60,437 nt of DNA. Source: Apostichopus californicus. Lineage: Eukaryota; Echinodermata; Holothuroidea; Aspidochirotida; Stichopodidae. The notes beneath the pieces are model-generated. The model did not search any database. It saw nothing but the letters and a program-made list of their open reading frames with translations, and was not told the origin of the DNA. The stretch is taken from assembly GCA_020650975.1 (NCBI GenBank), contig JAIPMN010001226.1, positions 1 to 60,437 of the forward strand. The letters are read 5' to 3'. This document shows positions 36,401 through 47,847 of the stretch, piece by piece. The position numbers and the translations under genes are program-made. How positions within the stretch are numbered: position 1 is the first letter of the stretch; each line of letters starts with the position of its first letter.

Positions 36401-37158
36401 GCTTATTCCTAGTGTCACTCAATATATTTTTTCTCCATTCGGGAGTCACTAAAAAGCTACAGCAGCTTGCGAGAAAGAAGACTTGCTCAGAAGTCTCTGC
36501 TTGTCAAGAAGCATCTGCAACCACCTGTATTGGGTGGCTGCTTCCTCCCAAGAAGATCCTAAAGAAGTGATTTTGGCCAAGTGGTTGTCAGTAGCCAATC
36601 ACATCATGAACAGGCACATCTATGGCTCGGTGCATTATCCTAAATGTCAGCATGGAGATTGGCCTACCAGTGGGAAACGAAAGAAACGGCTGAAAGCAGG
36701 TCAGTGTACTTTTTTAAACAAGTTGGTAGAACGTGTGGCACAAATATTATTGCAGGGAAAAACCTGTGGTAAAACCTTGAAAATTAGTTCCCTATTTTGC
36801 AGACAGGGGAAATTCTGAGACTTCAAAAAATATCACTAACAAAATGACGTTTTTTGGATGGTCTGAAAGTTAGTCCTGTTTGGTCATGTGTGTGCAGAAT
36901 GCATCCTCAAAATATGCTAATCCTGTAGCAAAGGCAAAGAATGAAGTTGCGTTCGGCTCTACTTACATTTATTCATTTTTACTTAGGCACAGAAGCATGT
37001 CACAAAACTGTCGACATCATTACCAACATTGGGCTTCAAAGGGACAAAACCAAATTGTCACCTTACCACCAGACTTCAAGTGTTGAAGGCTTCCACAGTG
37101 TGGTCATTCATTTTGCCCCAAAGATGACCCACTTTGGTTACAGGGGCATGAAAAGCAG
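33480..37158 (+). pseudogene. Kolobok-like D-D-E transposase, copy A (exons 2 onward)
   Basis: Exons visible by AG/GT borders: 33807-33888; 34582-35316; 35766-35950; about 36443-36699; 36987-37158. Exon 34582-35316 carries a Cys pair (RCNTC), a second (VCRDCG) in another frame, then RHQRQWLQP and the block DWRSDSPGHSAKYGSYTLLD with the first Asp. Exon 35766-35950 opens SNEVSSSNAMELEGLKRGLQ and has LVTDRHRSVSKYLRE with the second Asp, then shifts frame before a VWHVAK block. Exon 36443-36699 has HLYWVAASS, then LAKWLSVANHIM after a shift. Exon 36987-37158 is intact: GTEACHK, LSPYHQTSSVEGFHSVVIHF with the Glu. The remaining 3' exons are missing from the plus strand; an inverted one lies at 39678-39820. 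The protein would cut and join DNA in the nucleus. TTAA target and THAP suggest Kolobok; not aligned. Confidence 0.75.
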
Positions 37159-37370
37159 GTAAGTTGCTAAATTTCCTGCTATGGCTGAGTTAATGGGTTC
37201 AGAGTCTCATGCCCTACCACTGGGCTCAGTTTACTCGATAGGTGGTGGGGGGGGGGCGAGTTGGTGACCATACAAATTTGCCATCCACAGTTTTCTCTTC
37301 TCTCTGTCATGTATCGCTCAGCTACACCCCTCCCCTCCCCCTGCTCACAATGCAAATGCTTTGTTATCAG

Positions 37371-37380
37371 NNNNNNNNNN
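37371..37380. other. Assembly gap (10 N) with duplicated flanks
   Basis: The gap lies beside a C16 tract (37388-37403). The words CACAATGCAAATGCTTTG (37346-37363) and CACATTGCAAATGCTTTG (37406-37423) flank it, so the two sides are probably alternative readings of one locus. Confidence 0.95.
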
Positions 37381-37839
37381 CCCCCAACCCCCCCCCCCCC
37401 CCCGTCACATTGCAAATGCTTTGTTATGGCATATTCTATTTCATATGCCTTCAAACTTTCACAGTACTAAATTACCAAACAATTGTTGCTATATTCACAT
37501 TAAACCAGAAAGACAAATGGCTTAAAGATTCCTCGATTGCAAATTGTCTGGCCATACCAATCGACCATGTGATCCCAAAATACCTCTGACTCCTACCACA
37601 ATCAATTCGTTCCTTGTAATTGTCACTACAAATCTACACAACAAATTTTAAATCGATCGGTGTTTTTTTTTTAAGTGTGTTTCTTAGGGAACAAATACCT
37701 GAATTTCACCCAAAAAAGTTCATTTATAACGAAAAGGAGGTTCATCGGACCGGGCATGGTTGACTTCTTGTTTTTGCAAGCAAAGTGCCACACAAACATA
37801 AACACTCATATACTGTGTTGATTGCATAGATTCCTTTCG

Positions 37840-39660
37840 ACTTTGTCAGGGAATAAACAAGAGCCAAAGGGCACTATGGTTCCTTGCTTGTGAGGAATAT
37901 TTACTAGGGGAGCAGCACTGTCCTAAAATTCGTATGTGGTCCGATTTACACAGACAATATTGCCAAAATATCACAAATCCACCGTTGGTCCTTTTGAGAA
38001 CCTGTTGAGGACCAGGTGTCTGATATGAGCAATAGTTGGCTCTTTTGACAGAACTCACAGAATCATCCGAACTGTACTTATTAAGAATTTTAACAAAACC
38101 CCCCAAAAAACCTTCATCTCTATTAACTTAGCATGTGGGTTGCAGAGGAGTCAAGTTATGGACAATTTAGATCGGAATATGCCCACGAAAATTCAAAGAA
38201 TCGACTTGAAAGAAACTATAGAGGTCACTGGAGGTCAACATGAGGTCAAATGTCACCTACATGCTGATAACTTCGCACAAGAAGGTCGCACAGGGGTCAA
38301 CCAAGGACAATTTTGATCGGAAGGTACCTTTGAGATCCGATTATGGCCATCGGAGGTCAAACTGAGGTCTAAGGTCACCTAGATGCGGGTCGACTAATGG
38401 ATTACAATAGCGTAACTCCCAACATTGACGAACATTTTGTTCTCAAGTTATTGCAAAAATAATAGTTTTTTACCCCTAATTGACCTTTGTTGACCTTCGA
38501 TCACATGATCGTTATGTTTGGAAACGATCCCTTACCCCATTCACAACTACTCCCAAAATATCAACCATGTCGGACCCTGTCAGTGGGGAGTTTCAGAAGT
38601 TATGAAAAGAAAAACACAATTTTTACCCATAATTGACCTTTGTTGACCTTGGATCACATCAAGGTTACCTTGAAAAACGTGCCCCCCCCCCCACTTCATT
38701 CAGAACTTTTCCCAATATATCAGCCATGTCAGACTTCGTGACTGGAAGTTGTTGCAAAAATTAGCATAAGTTGGCAGTTTTTCGCCCATAAGCAACCTTG
38801 AATGACTTTGGATGACCTGATGGTTTTCATCAAAAATATTCCCCTCGATGAAGTCAAACCTCTCCTAACATTTTTATGTGCTCCAATGTACACACACAAC
38901 GTTATTGCTAATAAGGTATCAAAACCAACCTTTGGCCCCTGATAACTTGAGAACCGAGTGTCCGATTGAAGCGGCAGTTGGTTACCTCTATAGAGCACAA
39001 AGAGCTTTACCACATATAAAAATATTGACAACCTTTTTTGGTTTTGCCCCCGTATCTCCTAAAATGAGCACATTTTTCAACATTTCACCTTTCACCTTTA
39101 GACCTCACAGTCAGATGTAGTTTGACACACTGATTCCAAAACGCAACATGACATGTTTTTACGACCAACCTAACTGTACTTATTAACAAAAATTGACCGC
39201 TGATAACTTCGCACACGAAGGTCGCACACGGGGTCAACCAAGGACAATTTTGATCGGAAGGTACCTTTCAGATCCGATTATGGCCACAACAATTATAATA
39301 GCCTAACTCCAACCTTGACGGACATTTTGTTCTTGATCACATGACTGTTGTGTTTGAAAAAGATCCCTTACCCCATTCACAACTACTTCCAAAATATCAA
39401 CCATGTCGGACCCTGTCAATGGGAGTTATTGCTGTTTTTAATATATTGGTTTTTGGCATCTAACTGACCTTTGCGGGCACCAAAAACAATCGGGTTCTTC
39501 CTCTTACTATGGGCTATCCACCCACCAAGTTTGCTCATGATACATAATTTTCTTATTGAGATATCGTGTACACAAGCCAAGCGTCACATACACACACATA
39601 CACACACACGCCAAGTTGAATGCATAGGTTTCTTGCTTTGCAAAAGGCAAGGAACCAAAA
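37840..39660 (-). repeat. AGGTCA-rich interspersed repeat, minus orientation
   Basis: This block is the inverted counterpart of 15905-17875 and 58706-60437, with the same phrases (TGACCTTTGTTGACCTT, ATCAACCATGTCGGACCCTG, GATCCCTTACCCCATTCACA). The right end is a (CA)n tract (39585-39612) followed by the hairpin GGTTTCTTGC...GCAAGGAACC (39629-39658). A direct-repeat cluster AGGTCA-4-AGGTCA-5-AGGTCA lies at 38222-38248. The repeat has inserted between the transposase copy A and the ballast exon. Confidence 0.85.
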
Positions 39661-39677
39661 ACAGTAAATGTACACAC

Positions 39678-39820
39678 CATAGGTTGCTTCGCTGAGGATC
39701 TTGCAAACGGTGTAATCCCCTTCTTGTGTTCTGGAAACTTAACAGAGTACGCTCTCTTCCATCCTTACACCTTGAGCACTGTTTGCATTTTCATTGTAAT
39801 GAAGAGCAGCAAGGTGTAAT
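39678..39820 (-). pseudogene. Transposase exon (AALHYNENA) in inverted orientation
   Basis: After a CAG acceptor at 39823-39821, the minus strand reads LHLAALHYNENANSAQ, then a shifted KFPEHKKG block and DYTVCKILSEATYG before a GTGTGT donor. It corresponds to exon 53077-53225 of copy B (MAALHYNENANRAQ, KFP-like YKKG, TTYG). It is 143 nt long against 149 nt there. In copy B this exon directly follows the exon with the catalytic Glu; here that exon is on the plus strand at 36987-37158, so this one has been inverted or belongs to another broken copy. Confidence 0.75.
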
Positions 39821-40145
39821 CTGAAAAGACATTCAGTTAATCACATTATCTAAGCCCATCATTTCTATATCTGATTCCAAACTTGTCAGTCAACAAACTA
39901 TGTCAGTCAGCATGATTAGGGTTAACCTGAAGGACATTACAGCAGTTTTTGTTTTTTGAAAAAATGTCCTAATCAGAAGCAGGGTTTGAACATTTATCTT
40001 ATTTATATCGTAATGTAATTCCTTTCACAACGAAACAAAAGTAAACTATGAATACAAGCACACCCTCTGTATTGTTACATCTTTTAACAGCAGGTCAGAG
40101 CAATGAATAAAGGTATAAAACAAAGATAATATATTCTCTACTTAC

Positions 40146-40367
40146 TCATGGAAGCTCTTTTCCTTTGCACGTCCACCATACTGTTGACGGTACACGTAGT
40201 AGGCTGTATGTAGCACCCATGGGTTCAGACACACAGCTTCAAAACCTGGGTGTAAGGTGATGCATGCAGCACCTTCTTCATCCATCACGGTCCTTACTTT
40301 ATCTTTTTCGCTGCAGCATCTACACTCTCTTGCTGTAGGCATCACATCACACTGGCAACAATGACAC
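40146..40367 (-). pseudogene. P2X7-type ballast-domain exon, copy A
   Basis: After a TTTACAG acceptor (AG at 40369-40368) the minus strand reads CHCCQCDVMPTARECRCC, then a variable loop, CITLHPGFEAVCLNPWVL and TAYYVYRQQYGG, ending at a GTAAGT donor (40145). The Cys-rich pattern and the HPGFEAVCLNPWVL block are those of the zinc-binding intracellular (ballast) domain at the C terminus of P2X7 receptors (Pfam P2RX7_C). The exon itself is open. It shares splice phase and borders with exon 49201-49425 but differs at many residues, so the two are distinct subfamilies. The first exon is not found; a non-LTR retrotransposon starts 70 bp upstream. No third exon was found downstream. Confidence 0.8.
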
Positions 40368-40439
40368 CTGTAAACGATAAAAACCAGTTGAAATGATAAA
40401 GAGCCAATTTTCAATGACTTCATACTGGCTCAATTATTG

Positions 40440-43400
40440 GGGGTGTAGGGGGTTTTGGGTAGAGGTAGCACCTTTCTTGTCTGGCATGCTGCATCCTGCT
40501 TCTTATCCTGGTGGGGTGGACGTGCAACACTGGACCTCATCCATCTCCCTTTTCTCTCACGTGTGGCTCCTAGCGCCACACCCCGGTACACCGCTTCAGC
40601 TGGCGGGCTAAACCACGTGAGGGGGTGGTGTTAACACGGCACCACTGGGCGAAAGACTTCCCACGTAGAAGTTACCGGCCAGGGCGGAAGAGTTCCTTGT
40701 AGAACATCAACGGCCTGTGGTTAAGCATGGAGAGGATTGGGCACCGCCAGGCTTTTATGCCCAAGTCACACTGTATGATGAACAATTCACCTGCTTTCAT
40801 ACCGGATCGGTCGCCGCCCGGGATAAAAAAGGACCGCGTCTTCCGTCATACACCAGGGCGGAGGCGAAAAGTTTACTACTGGTGGGACTTTACCACATAT
40901 GATCCGTGGAAGAGAGACAATAACATTCGCCACCTGGAATGTTAGAACACTTGCCCAGACTGGTAAGCTTCAGGAACTCACGCACGAATTGGAGAGGTAC
41001 ACCTGGCATATTATGGGACTCTGTGAAGTGAGATGGAAAAACAGCGGGGTGCACTTTACAGATGAAGGTGATGTGCTATACTACAGTGGCGAACCCGACA
41101 AACGCATTAATGGTGTTGGCTTCCTTGTCAACAAGAAGAGCAAGAACTCTGTAATGGGGTACTGCCCAACATCCAGCAGGCTTATTACTATCCGCCTTCG
41201 AGCTACGCCATTCAACATCACAGTAATTAAAGCTTATGCACCAACAACTGACTACGACGATGACCGAGTGGAGGAATTCTACAATCAGCTCCAGGACATT
41301 ATTGATGGGGTCAATAAGAAAGATATCCTTATCATTCAGGGCGACTGGAATGCCAAGGTGGGCATCGATGTATGGAGAGATTGGAAGAATTTCTGCGGAC
41401 CCTCCTGTAATGCTCATACCAATTACCGAGGTCTACTTGAATTCACCAGCTACAATGACATGGTGCTCGCAAATATCCTTGGAAAGCACAAGGCATCTCA
41501 ACGCTATACTTGGCATGCTCCAAATGGAAAGCACCACAACCAAATTGACTATATCCTTGTGCAAAACCTGTTCCGATCAGGCATCAGGACAGCTGCAACT
41601 AGGACTTTCCCAGGGGCTGATGTAGGGAGCGATCACGACTTGGTCATCATGAACTTCAAGGTCAAACTGAAGATAATCACCAAACCAAAATACAGCAGAC
41701 TGAAGTTCAACTTGGACAAACTGAAGGACCCATCCATCTCTGAGACCTTTAAAATAACTATTGGCGTGAAATTTGCACCACTGCTGACACTTGATGATGA
41801 TGCTGAAGCACTGACCACCAGGTTCAATGAGGTGTTGACAGAAACAGCAGGCGACATCCTTGGCAAACACCGCCGGAAACTCAACCTTGGGTCACTGTTG
41901 AGATCCTGGAGATGTGTGACACAAGGAGGGCCCTCAAAAATGGGAAAACCACCAGAGCCGGAGCAGACGCTTACAGGCATATCAACAAGAAGATCAGGAA
42001 AGACATGAACAAGGCTAAAGAAGGATGGATCGAGAACCAATGTTCACAGGTTGAAAAGAGCCTGAGCAACAACAATACTAGGCGATCTTACCAACTTGTG
42101 AAAGATCTCACAAAACAAAAACAGCCAAGAGGCAACACTATACAAGACAAGGAAGGAAATTGCCTCATGGAAGAAAAAGTAATCCTAAACAGATGGACTG
42201 AATACTGTTCAGAACTATACAACCACGAGCTTCATGGAGATGAAGATGTACTAACAACACAGGAATATTCGAACGATGACGACTACCCAATTCTGCGTGG
42301 AGAAGTTGAAACTGCCATACGATCACTGAAAGATGGGAAGGCTGCAGGCGTAGACAACATCCCCGCTGAGTTGATAAAGCATGCAGGAGACAGAGTAACT
42401 GATATCCTTACTCGTATCTGCAACAAGATCTGCCAGACAGGAGATTGGCCTACACTGTGGACCCAGTCACTTATTATCACTCTCCCCAAGAAGGGAAACT
42501 TACAACAATGCCAGAACTACAGAACCATCAGCCTGATATGCCATGCTAGCAAAGTGATGCTAAAAGTCCTATTACAGAGGCTGAAACCCCAAGCTGAAGA
42601 AATCATCGCCGAAGAGCAAGCTGGTTTCCGTAGTCGAAGGAGCACCACAGAGCAGATTTTCAATCTACGAGTCCTGTGTGAAAAATATAGCCAGGGTATG
42701 GCATGAGTCGTTATGGGCCACAATGAAGAAATACAATATGGGCCAGAAGCTGATCCAAACTATCAAGCAGCTATACACCAAAGCCAGCAGTGCAGTACTT
42801 CTACAAGGCGTAGTTGGAGACTGGTTCCATTCATCGGTCGGAGTCCGCCAGGGCTGCCTACTGTCACCCACACTGTTCAACATCTTCTTAGAACGTATCA
42901 TGACAGATGCCCTTGAAAATCATAATGGCACAGTCAGTATTGGAGGAAGAAACATCACAAATCTCCGACGACATTGACGGGCTTGCTGGTAACGAGGACG
43001 AACTTGCCAACCTTGTGAGCTGCCTGGATGACACATGAAGAAAGTATGGCATGGAGATCAGTGCCGGGAAGACCAAGCTGATGACAAACAGCACAACTCC
43101 ATTCACAAGGAATATCGTGGCCAGTGGACAACAACTGGAGACAGTAAATCAGTTCAAGTATCTTGGAGCCATCATCAGTGAGGAGGGCTCAAAGGCAGAG
43201 GTCCTGGCAAGAGCTGCACAGACAGCCGCAGCATTGGCAAAGCTCAAACCAATCTGGACCGACAGGAACATCTCCCTCAAGTCCAAGTTGAAGCTCTTGC
43301 ATGCACTTGTACTGTCGATCTTCCTGTATGCATGTGAGTCATGGACCCTTACTGCCGAGCTGCAAAAGAAGATCCAAGCAGTGGAAATGAGATGCACCAG

Positions 43401-43770
43401 AAGAGTCCTTGGCATCTCATACACCGACCACTTCACAAATGAGGAAGTACGCAGAACCGTCAAGCAACACATCGCCAACTACGAAGACCTACTGACTACA
43501 GTCAAGAAAAGAAAACTGAGATGGTATGGGCATGTGACAAGAACTGACGGGCTGTCGAAGACCATCCTCCAAGGCACTGTACAGGGGAAGAGAAGACGGG
43601 GCAGACAGAGGAAGAGATGGGCAGACAACATCAAGGAGTGGACTGGCATGAACTTTGCTACAACCCAGGCTCTCGCCCACGACCGACAGGAATGGAAGCG
43701 GCTGATGAGTTCTCCATGGCAGCGCCCCTACGACCCTGGCGGGTTACGGGACCAGTAAGCAGTAAGCAGT
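40440..43770 (+). mobile_element. APE-type non-LTR retrotransposon, defective
   Basis: A GC-richer block with a 5' leader (40440-40898), an endonuclease-reverse transcriptase gene and a short 3' tail of repeated TAAGCAG units just after the stop (43757-43770). No poly(A) tail is present, which fits RTE-like or related elements with short tandem 3' ends. Edges are approximate, since no target duplication was identified. It lies in the intron just upstream of the ballast exon, whose transcription runs the other way. Confidence 0.85.
40899..43758 (+). pseudogene. Endonuclease-reverse transcriptase, broken
   Basis: Endonuclease part (40899 to about 41880): FATWNVRTL, GLCEVRW (Glu), IIQGDWNAKVG (Asp, Asn), HNQIDYILVQ (Asp), GSDHDLVI (His), a complete APE-type active site. 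A frameshift near 41880 leads to the reverse transcriptase frame (41912-42706): KAAGVDNIPAELIK, WTQSLIITLPKKGN, NYRTISL, EEQAGFRSRRSTTEQIF. Next, the expected block with the first catalytic Asp is missing: CEKYSQ is followed within a few codons by ARVWHESLWATM in another frame. Near 42970 about 8 bases are missing where the FADD box should be (NLR runs straight into DDIDG, shifted). A TGA follows at 43036-43038. The C-terminal part 43051-43758 is open, with a GRQRKRWADNIKEW tail. Clade not assigned. Confidence 0.9.
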
Positions 43771-44807
43771 ACTAACATGTCAAAATAGAAAAGGAGCACA
43801 ACCTCTGAAGGGCAGTCTACAAATTGAAGCTCCCATAAGTGACATAACTAGCAAGGAGGGGTAGCCTCTTCGTAGAAGTATTGCCTGTGTTGGGACAATG
43901 CTGCAAAGGAAAATAAAACAGGCCGAGGGTTGCCTCCTTTCCAACTCTTTTTCCCACTTCTGAATCCATACCCTAGATTGAGAAAATCTGGTTATGCCAT
44001 TAGCTGAAGCGAAAATTACGAAAAGCTGGGGTGATGTGCAACCCCCCCCCCTTTTTCCTGATTTGTGGTAACTTACTTATTTGTCACTACTGCTAGGCAG
44101 ATTAATAATAGACCAACTCTGAATTTGTTGTGCACTCTTCCAGTTTGCTCCTTCAATCTACTAACCAAATGTCTGTGTGACATGTTCCTGAGGCATGTGC
44201 TGCCCAACTTTGAAGGAAAATAGTAACTTCCTTAACTTAACTCGACCACACTCTCATGGTTTTTTTGCTGCCCCATCAAGCTTAAAAGTATGAGCAAAGT
44301 TAACAAACATATATCGGTTCTAGGCCTGACTAGTGACACAACTAGCCTATATACTATAGTACGCTAGGCCTAACGTAACTATTTTGTTCCGTCAAGAGGC
44401 GCAGCACTCTACCCACTCGGCCACACCTCCAACTCCAATATAAACAGTTAGAAATGCCAAATGGGTCTTGGCATAATTTTCATGTTTTAAATCGACCCTT
44501 GATCTTAGGCTTGTTCAGGGGGGAAAGACATCAATTACTCCCAGGCGCCAAGGCCTAGCACATTTGTCATTTGTACTCGCCCATTAATTTGATGAATTGT
44601 CAGGGTGTTCACTGACACTAGCCAATGCGATAGCCTAACGTGATATTGCATAGGAAACACGTTATACTCGTGCGTGGGCCTAGCACAGCTCAACACTGTA
44701 AGTTGTAACATACAGTTAGCCTAGGCTATGTGATCTTCGGACCGAAGTCGAGATTGCTTCGAATTATTTGTTTCTAGCCCCAATGTTAAGGAAGAATCAT
44801 TATTTAC
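43771..44807. other. No gene recognised
   Basis: Spacer after the retrotransposon. It contains a C10 tract (44042-44051) and TAGGCCTA-like words, but no coding block or terminal repeat that I could identify. Confidence 0.4.
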
Positions 44808-44901
44808 CAATGAGAATGTCGATGGCATCTGGATGCATCTTCCCAGTCAGCCTTTTACGGAAATTCTGTTCATCAACGTCGATGTGATCTATCCTTGTCA
44901 T
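44808..44901 (-). CDS. Candidate first exon of an unidentified gene
   Basis: On the minus strand an ATG at 44901 opens MTRIDHIDVDEQNFRKRLTG, continuing KMHPDAIDILI to a GTAAAT donor at 44807. The peptide is balanced in composition and looks like real protein, and the frame is also open upstream (KIVRKEFYKQFSR). No family is recognised and no partner exon was found in the window on that strand, so this is tentative. Confidence 0.3.
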
Positions 44902-45745
44902 CCTTGAAAACTGTTTGTAAAATTCTTTCCGAACGATCTTGATTGTGACGTTTTAGGCCTTGGTCAACGAACGTACGTACGTGTGCCCGGGATTCTAGGC
45001 ACGTGATGGTAATAACCAATCCGCATCGATATGCTAATTAGGTTGATCAGGCTCTCTATTAAAAAGTGTTTTTACACTGAAGTGTATCGGAATCAAACAC
45101 TAAGTGTAATCATATTAAACACGGTTTACGGAGTGTTTAGGTTTAGGACATGTTTATAATCACGGAAAATGTCCAATTCCTAAACACGTTTTTTAGAGTG
45201 TACAGTAGGTAAAAAATATCATTGGTAAGGTTTTTACTGAGATTCGATATTAGGGCAGGCTGTGAAACAGCTGCAGATATTATGATGTTACCCCACATGG
45301 ACTGGAACGTTTACAACATGTGGATTCAGTACCGAAAAATCAAACGTCATGCTAACTATCATAACCATGTCATGATGTCGCTGGGTAAACCAGCAATTCC
45401 TTACAATATCAGTTATTTCTACGTTCATGTAGTCATATACGAGTAAACATGATAGCACCCACCTAAGTGTCATAGTTCTTCCTTTTGCTCCAGAAAACAC
45501 CAGCATTCCTACTTCTATCTTCAGATACCCCCAGTGTCACGGATTCTTTGCAGAGAGCAGTCGACAAAGGCGTAAAGAAGGACAGAGAAGAGTATATGAG
45601 TTTCCAAGTGAAATATAATTATAACAACAACATTAATTAAAGTTACAATACTCTTTCTATATATATATATATTCTCTTGGCTTTAATACATTTCTTCCTT
45701 TTCTAGGATGTCTGAATATGAGCGTCGGGTTTCGGCCCCTAGTAT
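44902..45745. other. No gene recognised
   Basis: It contains a cluster of AAACACT/AGTGTTT words at 45060-45210 and a short (TA)n run at 45659-45671. The open frame at 45222-45446 has no motif. Confidence 0.4.
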
Positions 45746-46015
45746 TTTTTATGTTTTGCATACCGATATACCGATTGAATTTGACATATCATCGATTTAA
45801 ACTGGTATATGTCGATTTAATTTCACATATACCGATTTAAATTCACATATCATCTAATTCAGATGCTAAATGTGGATTTAAATCGATTTTATGTCGATTT
45901 AAATTGCTATATGTCGATTTAAATCGGTAGAAGTCAATGTAAGCTGCTGGAAACTGGTATAAGTCGAAGGAAATTGGTATATGTGGATTAAAATCGGAAT
46001 AAGTCGATTCCCACG
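45746..46015. repeat. Degenerate minisatellite, about 20-bp unit
   Basis: Repeated units of the type TATATGTCGATTTAAATCGG, with period near 20-21 bp and increasing divergence to the right. The unit core CGATTTAAATCG is a palindrome. It directly abuts the left inverted end of the small element at 46024. Confidence 0.75.
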
Positions 46016-46023
46016 ATTTCAGA

Positions 46024-47145
46024 CTGATGGCCCGCCAGCGAGATTTTTTCCCCAGCGCGGTAAAGGGCAACATTTGCATACATCGCTTGTCATTGGCTGG
46101 GTCTTGTACTTTTGATGCTGAATTGGCAAATTCTTGCTTACGCTATGCGTATGTGTATGCACAAGAACATACACGTGCACGTAGTGGATCGTGATTCGCA
46201 TACACGTACTGCATGAACTGGCGACTGTCTTGAGACAACTTTGTTAAAAAAAAATTTAAATGTTTTTTGTTTGCTTTTGCGCGGACTTGTTTGTGTACAT
46301 TAAAATCCATAAGTTCGTAAAACAAGTCCTTCTTTGAAGGTAAGGATTACTTAGGTTTATGATCCAAACCTGAGAAGCCAATAAATTTAATAAGTTACTT
46401 TTGACAAGGGTGAAGCTTCAGAGTGATGGTGGAACTTGCTGTGCAGAGTACTGCGATGGCAATGTACGCAGATATGTACCAGGCGTTTGATTGCTTCAAA
46501 ACTGCTTAAAAACATTGGACAGCCTGACCGTTTCTGGTTGACTATTTACTTGAGATGCTTTTAAACTTTAAACTGATACTCTTTAAAGTTTGAGCATAGA
46601 CATTGATTTGAATTTAAAAATTAGGAGCCTTTCAAACGGTTTATTATGACCCTTTGGCACGGTTTTCAGATAATATAATACGAAAGATATAGGCGTAGTA
46701 TTTAGTCACGCATGTAATTAGTAGTACCACTGCCACTGTGGATTATAGTTATTAAACACAGAAATTGTCTAACGTTTATATTATATGCTGATTTTTTGGG
46801 TATCATCTTCAAACTGTTTGTGTTTCATTTAACCTCTTTAAATTAACAGCAACAGAATTGTGCGGTATATAACCACAGACCCTCTACACCCGTGGCATAA
46901 CAAACCGACAAATAAATTAACTCTACTCAAACGCGTACCATTGAACAGTCTGCTGCTAGACTGTTTTCTTTTTAGTGTAGGAAAGTGGCCTTGTGAAATG
47001 TGGTATGTGATGAGCGATTCAGTGCATCAGAGCTAGTTGATATTGATAGATGAATCCTATGTATACGGACCCCAGCCAATGGGAGCGAGGTATGCTAATC
47101 TTGGCCTTTACCGCGCTGGGGGAAAAATTCGCTGCCCGCCATGAG
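46024..47145. mobile_element. Small non-autonomous element with about 80-bp inverted ends
   Basis: Left arm 46024-46103 and right arm 47068-47145 are complements at roughly four of five positions. Shared words include CCAGCGCGGTAAAGG, GCATAC.TCGCT and CATTGGCTGGG. The 965-bp interior has no coding frame. Exact termini and a target duplication could not be fixed because the arms are diverged at their outer ends (CTGATGG versus CTCATGG). Superfamily unknown. Confidence 0.7.
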
Positions 47146-47439
47146 CTTGTGGGAGGGATGCGGTATGGTACATTAATGCAAGTGGGTCATGAAAGTAAGC
47201 GAAATGTTAGGCATAACGACGTAAGATTACCGATGAAAGAAGAGGACATTTTATCTATGAATTATATGTGTAGCAGCATCTTTGTAAATTTTCTTGTCAA
47301 TTTCCAAACAAAGATTTGTACGTGTCTTACTGGCAGTTTCTATGGGTCATATGGATGACAGTATGCAGACTGTAGATGAGCAAGTACATATAACATTTAT
47401 TCATAAATATTTACGTAGGTGAGTAGGGAAGAAATATAG

Positions 47440-47760
47440 TGCAACGTGGATAGATAAACCGACATATTGTTATAAAGATGGATAAATAAAGATATAGACA
47501 GATAGATAAGAAAGACAGATAGTTTGATACAGAGATAGTTTTAGGGAGATATAGCCAGAGAAAGGGGGGGGGTGTTGGTAATTTGATAGGCAGAGCGATA
47601 AATAAACAGATTGAAATACAAAAACAGAAAGAGGGATAGATAGTTAGAAAAATACACAAAGCAAATGGAAATTCTGACACAGAAAGAGTAGTGAATGGGC
47701 AATAGATACGCAGATTGGTAGATAGCAAAATTGATAGAGATAAATAAATGGATAGATCCA
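47440..47760. repeat. Degenerate GATA/GACA-type low-complexity sequence
   Basis: Irregular GATAGATA, GACAGATA and AGATAAATAAA words over about 320 bp. The open frame read here on the minus strand is a by-product of this repeat (runs of Ile, Tyr, Ser and Leu) and is not counted as a gene. Confidence 0.7.
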
Positions 47761-47847
47761 AGTGGGCAGATATACAGTTAGAAACGTTTTGGAGCCAATA
47801 CAGCAGATTTGGAAAGGTTACTAAGTATGAATGTAGCAGAACCTTAA

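Noticed and set aside
41236..41625. Additional open frames inside the endonuclease gene on both strands
   Set aside because: They are shadows of the well-supported endonuclease frame that carries all catalytic motifs.
47411..47761. 116-residue minus-strand open frame rich in Ile, Tyr, Ser and Leu
   Set aside because: It is the translation of a degenerate GATA/GACA low-complexity stretch.
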